Made by a program: the position numbers and the translations under genes
Notes under the pieces: generated by a model
Database searches by the model: none
Told to the model about the DNA's origin: nothing
Seen by the model: only the letters and a program-made list of their open reading frames with translations
Shown here: piece by piece, positions 1 through 23,673 of the stretch
How positions within the stretch are numbered: the first letter of the stretch is position 1
Layout of the letters: each line of letters starts with the position of its first letter
Assembly (NCBI GenBank): GCA_018340805.1
Contig: JACMZG010001908.1
Coordinates: 13,116,644-13,180,643, forward strand
Direction: 5' to 3'
DNA from: Microvelia longipes
Taxonomy: Eukaryota > Arthropoda > Insecta > Hemiptera > Veliidae
DNA: 64,000 bases

Positions 1-175
1 CTCAACCTCATCCTAACCCGCAACCCAAATCCAACCCTCAACCGAATCCTAACCCCAACCGAATCCTAACCCACAACCAAATCCTAACCTCAACCGAATC
101 CTAACTCTCAACCGAATCCTAACCCACAACCGAATCCTAACCCACAACCAAATCCTAACCCACAAGCTAATAATG
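1..175. repeat. minisatellite, ~18-bp unit AACCGAATCCTAACCCAC
   Basis: About nine degenerate units of the form CAACC(G/A)AATCCTAACCC run from the window edge. One strand is almost free of G. It abuts the Penelope remnant. It resembles telomere-like C-rich repeats, but the unit is longer and irregular. Confidence 0.85.
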
Positions 176-204
176 TTCGATCTCAGTCCTTCTTTTCAAG
201 CCTT

Positions 205-633
205 ACTTATGTCAAAGGTCTGTCCAAAGTATAACAAAAACCTTTAAAGATTTGATGTCCCAGAGGTTAAATTTGGACTTAAATCTGTAAATAAATTGAG
301 GACTCATATTATACCAATCTTAAAGATAAAGTTCCAAAAGATTATACAATGGGATTTGTATATCAAGTTTCTTGCAATGATTGCTCGGCACAATACATTG
401 GAGAGTCAAAACAAACTTGGATCAATAGAAAAGCTGGACATAAAGCTAATTGTAACTCCACCAGCAATACAGAAACAACAGCTTTAGCCGACCATGCTAA
501 GAAAAATAAACACACTTTTAATTTTAATGAAGTAAAAATCTTAGCCATGGAAAATAATGATAAGAAAAGATTATTACTGAAGCTCTACTATAAAAGAAAT
601 AATATCAATTATAAAAAGGACAGTAAAGAATAA
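205..633 (+). pseudogene. Penelope-like retroelement remnant: connector and GIY-YIG endonuclease
   Basis: Frames change several times, but the peptide pieces TYVKGLSK, DVPEVKFGLKSVNKL and GFVYQVSCNDCSAQYIGESK followed by WINRKAGHK and DHAKKNKHTFN match the end of a Penelope-like ORF. The GIY-YIG-type motif appears as VYQVSC...QYIGES, with the two cysteines of the Cys-containing variant. Only the C-terminal ~125 codons remain; no reverse transcriptase was seen. It is non-functional. Confidence 0.8.
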
Positions 634-1026
634 ATAACATTATAGTGGGATACTCCAGAAATAAATTCAATTAAATCCTATTCCGCCTTTTTTAAATTTC
701 TATTATCTATATAGATCCCCTCTCTCAACAATAATTTTACTTCACCTATCCCTCTTTCTTCAGTATTTATACTCACTTGTTCATGCTTCATACAGTTTTT
801 GCCAATTAATTTATATGTTTGTTTAAAAATTTTAATCTTATTGACAATTAGCATTAAGATGCTAGAAATTAATTGTAAGTAATATAATTTATTTATTTAT
901 AAAAAATCCATAATAATAATAAAATAAAAATAATTAATAATTTAATAATTAATAAAATAGTTTTAGTTCCAACATTACCTTACCTAATATATTTGTATTG
1001 ATCTATGTTGTAGATTACATGAATAT

Positions 1027-1052
1027 GCCCTGAGGTAGAGGGCGAAATATAG
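1027..1052 (+). other. hammerhead-like motif downstream of the Penelope remnant
   Basis: Positions 1027-1047 read as a GCCC/GGGC hairpin followed by GAAA, preceded by CCCTGA. This is the shape of the CTGA...GAAA signature in Penelope-type terminal repeats, in the same orientation as the upstream GIY-YIG remnant. It is degenerate and short. Confidence 0.35.
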
Positions 1053-1234
1053 TGTATTAGTAGACAGCAGTAGTTATTTTATTCCTCTTAGTGCCCAACC
1101 TTAGCATTGATTGGACATTATGAATGTCAAATGGTGGAACAGTTCCCAGATGTAATATTGCATTTTGCTTGTTACAGTTCCTAGGTGTCTCTCACACAAT
1201 TAAATTGTGTAAATTATTTTAACTATTTACATTG

Positions 1235-1394
1235 TTCACACACAGGGTTTGGCAAGAGGTTCAACCCCAACTGCTCACACGGTATTTTTACCTATAGTTT
1301 AAACTCTACCCAGATAAAAAAAATGAGTTTCAGGGTTGAAAGTCATTCAACTGCTGGAGGGGGATTGAACCCCATGCCAAACCCCGCATGTGAA
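1235..1394. mobile_element. MITE with ~34-bp terminal inverted repeats
   Basis: The left end TTCACACACAGGGTTTGGCA and the inverse of the right end TTCACATGCGGGGTTTGGCA are closely similar over about 34 bp. There is no coding capacity. A related copy lies at 16537-16678. Confidence 0.7.
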
Positions 1395-1826
1395 CAAAGT
1401 ATACGCTTCATTAAAAGAAGGAAGGATATTGTGTTGTTTTAGCTCCATCTTTACTTCTTATACACACTTTTTTCTGTTCAGAGTAAGTAAAATAAAAGTA
1501 AGAAACAGGCTATAAATGTTAAGCGATTGAAAGGCTTATGAATCAGTGGAGTCTGTACAAATTTATATGTATATTTAACAAGTTGCTTAGAAGAAATAAG
1601 AGAAAAAATAATCAAAAACTCATGATTTATGTGTAATTCAAACTATGTGAAACTTATGAATGAAGTTATCATTTAATTATTTTTTGTATTCACGGATATT
1701 TAAATTAAAAAAAAGTCTCCATTTATTTGAAATCCGAAAATACAAACAGACAAAAATGACACAAATAGTACAAATATTTTACACTGTTTAAGACAGCAAC
1801 TAGTAGAGAGATCCAGGGTTACTTAC

Positions 1827-15950
<14,124 letters not shown>

Positions 15951-16536
15951 TAGAATTAACTTGGAATTTTGATTTTCCTTTAAATGACACAGCTTTAAAT
16001 ATATTCCATTAAATTGAATAGAGAAAAATAATATTAAATAATTATATTATTGAAAAGAACTTCGCACGAAGCAAAATAAGTAATAAATAATGAGGATTGC
16101 CAACTTATAGATATTGATAGAATAAAAATACTAAAAAACTACAGTGTTGATCATCAGCTGTTATTTTCAATAACATTTCTAAACAACGATCTGTAAAGAA
16201 TTTTACAGAACAGAATTGTTGTAAATTTTACAGTTGTTTCAGTTTTGACAATAAAGACGTTTATTACAGGCTGAGCCCAATTTACAGAACTGGTCAATTA
16301 AAATTACAATTTTACTAGAGATTCAAAGAGATTGCTGTAAGGTTGGCAATACCAATGGCGGGTTTATGGCCAGTTTTTGAATTTTCTATTTATTGTTAGA
16401 AATGTTCTATAATACACAACTTATACTTACTTAACAAAAGAATCAATTGAAAAGAATTTTATTATAATAAAAAATGTTAACAATAAAAGGGAATTTTAAT
16501 ACAACTTTAACTCCTAATTAAAAGGAAATATTTACT

Positions 16537-16678
16537 TCATTCACACGCGGGGTTTGACAGAGGGTTCAACCAACCGTAGCTGTCGCGTAAACGGGATTAA
16601 ACACGGGGTTCAACTCTGAAACTCCAAGCTATAGGTTAATAAAGGTGTCGCATGAGGTTAAACCCTGCCTGTGAATGA
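16537..16678. mobile_element. MITE related to 1235-1394
   Basis: The left end TTCATTCACACGCGGGGTTT and the right end AAACCCTGCCTGTGAATGAA are inverse repeats. It is non-coding and lies upstream of the Swt1-like gene's first coding exon. A more degraded relative may lie at 15100-15310. Confidence 0.6.
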
Positions 16679-17310
16679 AAGAATATCACCATGCATATCA
16701 CCATGAAAGTTGCGACTGATACCCTTCAGGTCTTCGCCCACGATGAACTTGATTTTCTAGAGATGGCATAGTTTCGCAGCTGTGAAGTTGAAACACTCAA
16801 GACGTTTAGACTTAACATAATCCTCTTATAAGCAGAATTTGAAGATAAATAAAGTAAATAACTTTGACATCTAGCAGTACTTATATATGCACGAAGTTCA
16901 TCCAACTAGTGCCAATTTTTGAAAGCATACTTCATCAAGTAAAAAAGTTCTAGGATACAAGTCTTACAGATGATAAAATTGAATAGAAGATATTAATATT
17001 TCACATTAATCATCTATTGCAGCAAAGCACAGAAGTGACATGAGCAAATTAACCACAAAGTTACAGATATTCCACACCCCAACAGCTGATGTACATACTT
17101 CTTTAATTATAAACAAATTACCTCTTTGTTGTTGACTGCAAATAATAACAATTGCACTAATTTTCATTAATACATTCAAAATTTGAACACAAATCAAGTA
17201 GATAACATTGACGTTTATCAGTAGTTATACGAAAATATTTAAAAAATAAAAATAAATTTTGAAATTAATAAAATTTTAAATTATATCATTTTAAATTTTT
17301 TGCTTTCTGA

Positions 17311-17492
17311 GTCACTAAATAATAAGCACACTAATATTGAATACCTTATTTCCAAAAGTTATTATAGTGCTGTCACTCAGAGATATCATCATCGAACATA
17401 ACATTAGATAGTGATATCTTCGAGTAACAGCCCTATAATAACTTTTTAGGAATTAGGTATTCAATAGTATAGTGTGCTTATTATTTAGTGAC
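17311..17492. repeat. foldback, ~80-bp arms
   Basis: Left arm from GTCACTAAATAATAAGCACA (17311) and right arm ending TGCTTATTATTTAGTGAC (17492) are inverse complements with scattered mismatches; the loop is about 16 bp. The inner part of each arm contains a GATATC(A/T)TC...CGA stretch that may be a decayed form of the ribozyme-like core seen in other foldbacks. Confidence 0.8.
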
Positions 17493-17719
17493 CCTGGCAA
17501 CGTTTCGTACTACATGTCACTCGGAGATATAAGTATTTATACATATATACTTTAGTTACTAGAGTAATATTTGGATGGTTATATGTCCAAATGATAAAAC
17601 TAAAACTACTTTTATGCATTGGGTGATAAATAATATAGAGTGCTTATTATTTTAAAGCATATTTAACTAAAAAAAAATTTTCTTTTTTTCTTTTGAAACA
17701 TTTCCATAAGTGACAGAGG

Positions 17720-18150
17720 TCATTTTCAATCATACAAAGTTCCAATGCTTTAGCTATCTTGGAAGTACTCGTTCTGCAAGAAAGATCTCAATCTGCAAAA
17801 TACTCTGGTGAGCAAATATTGTACGAATGAACTGAAATTTGTAGGGATATGTTTTTAGGTGTATTTTATTAATCATACAAAGTTTCAACGCATTTGCTAT
17901 CTTGGAAGTACCCGTTCTGCCAAATAGATCTCCTTCTGCAAAATACTCTGGGGGACGGCATATGGTGTACAAATGAGTTGGCATTTGTAGGGATGTGTTT
18001 TAGGCAATTTTTTTTATTTTTATTAATTATACAAAGATCCAACCCTTTAGACTCCTTGAAAGTACCCGTTATGCAAAATAGATCTAGTTCTGCAAATTAC
18101 TCTAGGGGCGGCAGATGGTGTACGAATTAATTGAAATTTGTAAGGATGTG
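17720..18150. repeat. three tandem ~140-bp repeats
   Basis: Each unit has ATACAAAG(T/A)TCCAA, CTTGGAAGTACCCGTT, TAGATCT, TCTGCAAA(A)TACTCT and TGTAGGGATGTGTTTT-like blocks. The third unit continues into the Penelope-type terminal segment at 18150-18470. Confidence 0.82.
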
Positions 18151-18470
18151 TTTTTAGATGTATTTTCATTTATTATACCATTTATTATAAATGTTCTTTC
18201 TAGTTTACTTATATTGTTATTTTTTATGACTATCTATTTAATGTAGTTCTCTGTAAGTGCTGGTTTTTTCTTGCTTTGTGTATTATTTACAGTAGCATTG
18301 AGTTATTTATATTACACTTTTTGTTATTTTCTTGTCTCTATTGTTTTTGTTTATTATATTGTCTTCAGGTTGCTCTGATAAGAGCATGTCCATGCTCGAA
18401 ACGTTGGTACGAGAGAAGTGAGTGTGTTTTATAAGCCTTATCCTGATTCATTCGTTCGTAATATATATAT
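17990..18470 (+). mobile_element. Penelope-type terminal repeat copy 1 with hammerhead-like core
   Basis: This segment ends in a CTGATAA...GAAACGTTGG signature and GTTCGTAATATAT, then an AT array. A second copy with near-identical order lies at 19545-20030. The block upstream is AT-rich and non-coding. Confidence 0.62.
18375..18410 (+). ncRNA. hammerhead-like motif with 6-bp helix II
   Basis: CTGATAA (18375-18381), helix II GAGCAT-GTCC-ATGCTC (18382-18397) perfectly paired and directly followed by GAAA (18398-18401), then CGTTGGTAC. The canonical core is CTGATGA; here the catalytic G8 position is A, which predicts an inactive or very slow ribozyme. Confidence 0.45.
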
Positions 18471-18555
18471 ATATATATATTATATATAATATTAATATAT
18501 ATATATATATAATATATATATATAATATATATATAATATTATAATATATTATTTT
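18465..18555. repeat. (AT)n array
   Basis: About 90 bp of AT with TAAT interruptions, directly after the Penelope-type terminal repeat copy 1. Confidence 0.95.
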
Positions 18556-18733
18556 GAAATATGTAATGTATCTCTATGTCAATGACCTGTAAGATATCTG
18601 TTGGGTTCAGTAGTGCTAGAGGGTGGGGAGTTACTGGGGGAAGAGAGGCCTCTACTTTTTAATAACAACATTATAAAACAATATTAACACACCAACTTCG
18701 TCTTTCCACCAATAAGCTTTAATTTAACTCTGA

Positions 18734-18773
18734 GCAGAGCCGGCTTTCCAGCTATAATGCCATCTACAGTGCC
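18734..18773 (-). ncRNA. hammerhead-like motif, foldback left arm
   Basis: The mirror copy: GGCA, CTGTAGA, T, GGC-ATTATA-GCT, then GGAAA and AGCCGGCTC with TGCTC following. It has an extra G before GAAA as well as the altered core. Confidence 0.4.
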
Positions 18774-18837
18774 GGTGAGATGTGAGTCTTTTCAATTTCT
18801 TGGAGTCTGACTGAATTGAAAGACTCAACATCTCACC

Positions 18838-18877
18838 GGCACTGTAGATGGCATTATAGCCGAAAGCCGGCTTTGCT
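18838..18877 (+). ncRNA. hammerhead-like motif, foldback right arm
   Basis: Helix I GGCA/TGCT (18838-18841 with 18874-18877, one wobble), core CTGTAGA, T, helix II GGC-ATTATA-GCC, GAAA (18862-18865) and the palindromic helix III AGCCGGCT. The core differs from CTGATGA at A6 and U7, so it is probably inactive. Confidence 0.45.
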
Positions 18878-19319
18878 CAGGGGTTAAATTAAAGCTTATT
18901 GGTGGAAAAGACGAAGTTGGTGTTGTTAATATTGTAGACCATTCCACGGCGCTCACTGAAGTTAATAAAACAATTCTGGTAAGCATGTCAAGGTAAGTTT
19001 TAACTTTCTAGAATAAGTACACAGCTACAACAGACACATACAAAACAACTTGGTAAAACCACTTAGGAAGTCTTAGTGAATTAGTCGAAATCATGATTTA
19101 GGATTTCCAGGGCAAACAGATTACTTTTCCTATGCCTACAGTAATAAAGAAAAATTTAAATAAAAAAACAAGTATAAAATTGAAATTTATTTATTAATTT
19201 TTAAACAGTCTAAAATTGTAGTTTTTCACACATTTACATTATTATTTACATCAATATTCTTCACTCTAATTAATTCAAAATTAACCTATATTTATATATT
19301 ATAATATTTTTATGCATTT

Positions 19320-19328
19320 ATATTTATA

Positions 19329-19361
<33 letters not shown>

Positions 19362-19373
19362 ATAATATATATA

Positions 19374-19420
<47 letters not shown>

Positions 19421-19439
19421 ATTTATAATATATAATATA

Positions 19440-19470
<31 letters not shown>

Positions 19471-19483
19471 TATAATATATATA

Positions 19484-19522
<39 letters not shown>
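19320..19522. repeat. (AT)n array
   Basis: About 200 bp of AT with TATATTATA interruptions, ending at TACAACTCTATATTATAGATAGAGTTG, a small perfect palindrome next to the start of terminal repeat copy 2. Confidence 0.95.
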
Positions 19523-19544
19523 ACTCTATATTATAGATAGAGTT

Positions 19545-20025
19545 GCATTTGTAGGGATGTGTTTTAGGCAATTTTTTTATTTTTATTAATTATACAAAGA
19601 TCCAACCCTTTAGACTCCTTGAAAGTACCCGTTATGCAAAATAGATCTAGTTCTGCAAATTACTCTAGGGCGGCAGATGGTGTACGAATTAATTGAAATT
19701 TGTAAGGATGTTTTTTAGATGTATTTTCATTATTATATTATACCATTATTATAAAAATGTTCTTTCTAGTTTACTTATATTGTTATTTTTTATGACTATT
19801 CTATTTAATTGTAGTTCTCTGTAAGTGCTGGTTTTTTCTTGCTTTGTGTATTATTTACAGTAGCATTGATTATTTATATTACACTTTTGTTATTTTCTTG
19901 TCTCTATTGTTTTTGTTTATTATATTGTCTTCAGGTTGCTCTGATAAGAGCATGTCCATTGCTCGAAACGTTGGTACGAGAGAAGTGAGTGTGTTTTTAT
20001 AAGCTTATCCTGATTCGTTCGTTCG

Positions 20026-20030
<5 letters not shown>
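19545..20030 (+). mobile_element. Penelope-type terminal repeat copy 2
   Basis: It repeats 17990-18470 with small indels and ends at GTTCGTAATATATAT before another AT array. The hammerhead-like core lies at 19941-19968 (CTGATAA, GAGCAT-GTCC-ATTGCTC, GAAA), with a one-base bulge in helix II. Confidence 0.62.
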
Positions 20031-20262
<232 letters not shown>

Positions 20263-22739
20263 TGTTTTATTATTTATAATTTTTTCTTGTCCTCTGATTC
20301 TATATCTAGTATTTATTTTTATAGTATGTCATACAATGTCTTTTGCTCGAAAGATAAGTTTCACATGTCATGCATTATTACATTTATCAAGGGGATTTAT
20401 ATTTTTATTTTTCAGTTATTTTATAAATTATTTAAGTTATATTTTTTCAATTATATAATTTAAATTTATTTTATTTATTTCTTATATAATTAATTTTATT
20501 CTACAAATTACGAGAAAGATTATTTAATTTTTATACATTTAAACACATTATTTTTATATTATCTTTACATGTTTTTATACTAAGGGCTAAAAGAAAAAAA
20601 GGGAGACCTTGTTATTAATATATACAAGACAACACTGATATTATTATGTAAGGGAGCTCTGAATGGACTGGGAGAAAAAAACACACTGATAAAAAATTTT
20701 ATTTCTACTCTACTCAATTGCCCCTTTTCTTTTTGGCCCTCAATATAGAATATTTTGGCACTGTTAGACCAGGAAAAATAATTTGACTGATAGACAAAAT
20801 GGTGGGCACAAAAAATACACATTTAACCAAGAAAACAATACAATTGAAAAATATTTTGTACAGAAGAGAATATAGTATGAAGGGATATAGTACAATAAAT
20901 TATTTGGGTACTATAATGAGGAAAGACTAATAAACACACTAATTATAAACATAGAATGTTAAAAGTACGAACATAGCATAATAGGGATAATTAACAAATA
21001 AGAAAAAGTTAACAACATAAAATAATTAAATAAATCAAATTAGTGGAAATTGTGGAGATAATTCCTCAGTGTAGCTTATGGCCCTATAATGATAAAAAAA
21101 AATTTTTACCTTAAAATTTTTTGTCGGAGCCTATATAACCTTTTTAAAACCTACTCCAAGAGTGTGTTAAGGTTAAAATAATTCAATCAATATTCAACAT
21201 AAACATATGAAAAAATCTTTTGCCCATATTACAATTTTTCCACAAAAATTTAATATTCCCATAACAGTAAATCAAATTATATTCACAAATTTCTATACAA
21301 TTCACAAAATCCATAGAATAAATTAAAAAGCTATTAACTAAATTATTAATAACATTGAGCTAAACATAAATATAAAGATGATATTAATAAATTAAATTAA
21401 TTTATCATATAGAGGATTTCAATTCAGGCAAGGTGCTAAATGACTATTAAAATTACTTTACATATAATTTATAAATTAAATCAATACAAGGAAAAAAAAT
21501 ATTGAATTTTTATTTGGCTTTGCTCAAGGATATTGTCTCTTTAACGATATCTGAATGTCTCAGACATGTTATAGCAAATTTATAACAGAAAATGAGTTAG
21601 TGAGATTGTTTTTGTTTTTATTAAATAACAAAATTTTCTTTTAAATCAAAGAACTTCTCTCTGATGTATATTTAATTGAGACAAGTTAATATATAATTAA
21701 ATATAAATACAATTCACTTTCTTTTAATGAAAGTGGTTTTCAATTTATCCTTAGATCTGATGTGTTATTAATTTTTTTTGTCTTAGATTTTTTGCTAGAA
21801 CCTGCTAATATTGTTACAAAACATTGAAAAACTGCAAAGTAAACTTAACAAATAATTGAATAGTATTCTAATACATTACGAATATTATAATGAATATCAT
21901 ATAAATTAGAAATGTACAAATGTACATATATTTTAAAAATAAGAACTCTTGTACAGAAATTGTATTTTTTTTTAAAAAGAATTTTTATTAAGTGACTTTC
22001 AAAAGCAGATAAAGATTTATTTCTAATTCAGTTCATCCAATAGGCAGTTTTATAAAGGAGATGATTGTTGCCCTTAAATCAGTCAACTACTTAAAATAAA
22101 TACTATCTAACAATAATAATTATACCAACTTAAAAATAATAAAATAACTGTACAAATTTCATGATTAATATTTACAACATATCAACAGTTGGTTAAAATT
22201 AAAAAATATAAATATACTCAAATAAAATTTACGGTGGAGTTAAAGTCACACATTTTTATCACATATATTTTGGTACAACTTTTCTAAATACATAAATCTT
22301 GGACTTCGCAGTTTTTAAGTTATACTTGTGTAATGCTATGCTGACACATAACATAATCAACTTAATTAACTGTCCAGGCTTTCACTGTTTTATTTATTTT
22401 TTTTAATAAAAGTTTGTCTTTTTACCACAGTGGAAGCAAATCGTGGGATTTTTTATTCACCTCCTAATGTGTATTGTCATAAGATCTTTCCTTTTATAAA
22501 CAACTTATTAACACCTACCAATAACAAGACCATAGGCTCAAGCCCAACTCAAAACATAATACAATGAGTTAGCTGAGCACAACATCAATATTAAACATAT
22601 TTCTAGTTTAAGTTAACCTTTTTCAATGTTTCCATTTTATATTTTACCTAACATAATCCAGGTTAGGGTAACGTTTATAAATTTATGTATATAATTACAT
22701 AAATGATAAGTACACTAAGGACATTTGCAATACTTGAGC

Positions 22740-23155
22740 TAATTATTTTTATAGCTTATTATAAAAATACTGGAGAGACACAATTTGTTCAACCTTGAAA
22801 TACGTAAGCTAATTTTTTCTATAGCTTATTCACAAAAAATACTAGAGAGACACAATTTTTTCAAACTTGAAATACATAAGCTAATTTTTTCTATAGCTTA
22901 TTCACAAAAATACTAGAGAGACACAATTTTTTCAACTTGAAATACATAAGCTAATTTTTTCTATAGCTTATTCACAAAAAATACTAGAGAGACACAATTT
23001 TTTCAAACTTGAAATACATAAGCTAATTTTTTCTATAGCTTATTCAGAAAAAAACTAGAGACACAATTTGTTCAAACTTGAAATACATAAGCTAATTTTT
23101 CTATAGCTTATTCAGAAAAAGTACTAGAGACACAATTTGTTCAAACTTGAAATAC
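22740..23155. repeat. six tandem ~70-bp repeats just beyond the fw 3' end
   Basis: The unit contains GAAATACATAAGCTAATTTT, then TTCTATAGCTTATTCACAAA and ACTAGAGAGACACAATTTTT. Each unit contains the small inverse pair AAGCTAA/TATAGCTT. The array begins about 270 bp after the fw stop. Confidence 0.92.
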
Positions 23156-23344
23156 TTAAAGATAAATAAGTAGGGCTGAAGACTTATAAAGTTAATTCTG
23201 CCTTAAGAGGCAAGAAAATAAGAAAACCCACTCACTTAATTAATTGCTTAAGTTGTCTTTTCCAACTTCCAGATTCCAGTCTTCTCCAGATACAAAACAC
23301 AAGTAATTAAATTCCGTACATTTTCTTCTAAGAAAATGAAGAAT

Positions 23345-23350
23345 TTTATT
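23345..23350 (-). promoter_or_regulatory. fw: candidate fw polyadenylation signal AATAAA
   Basis: AATAAA on the minus strand lies about 77 bp after the fw stop codon. Another overlaps 23421-23426 directly after the stop. In DNA this AT-rich such hexamers are frequent, so the choice is tentative. Confidence 0.35.
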
Positions 23351-23426
23351 CTCTAATGTTTAAGATTTCAACCTACATAATAATGAAAATTATTCGAGGA
23401 AGTTTCAATAATTGTAATAATTTATT

Positions 23427-23673
23427 TCACCGAACTGCCACACCATTAATGGTGACAGTGGCACCATTTGCTCTCCTAGGTTCGGGGGATGGCTCGTAAT
23501 GACTCGTCTCTTCATAAGGTGCATCATACATTGTTTCCTGATCATGAATATTCTCGTATATATTGGAGTGATCTCCATTTAGATTAGCATAAGACATAAC
23601 GGCTGCATTTTGATTCTCTTTTCTAAGAGCACCTTGAATGTTTTCAGTGTTTTTAACAGGTTGTTCTTTTCTC
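23427..23673 (-). CDS. fw: fw last exon: cytoplasmic tail and stop
   Basis: This reads [20 protein letters not shown], then [23 protein letters not shown] and HYEPSPEP, ending INGVAVR and a TGA stop. The tail holds at least five tyrosines in acidic, SH2/PTB-type contexts. Acceptor TTTTTTAG. Stop occupies 23427-23429. Confidence 0.9.

Larger units (their letters stand above)
18681..18932. mobile_element. foldback element with hammerhead-like cores, ~117-bp arms
   Basis: Arms 18681-18797 and 18814-18932 are inverse complements with a 16-bp loop. Outer ends read AATATTAACACACCAACTTC, sharing ACACCAA with the other foldbacks. Each arm carries a CTGTAGATGGC...GCC-GAAA block. The right flank CCACGGCGC (18942-18951) matches in inverse the left flank of hairpin 6958-7030 (GCGCCGTGG). 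Confidence 0.85.

Noticed and set aside
17311..17492. Further hammerhead ribozyme pair
   Set aside because: The arms fold back, but CTGATGA and GAAA cannot both be placed, so only the foldback is reported.
22740..23155. CRISPR-like array
   Set aside because: The whole unit is repeated with no unique spacers, and the genome is eukaryotic.
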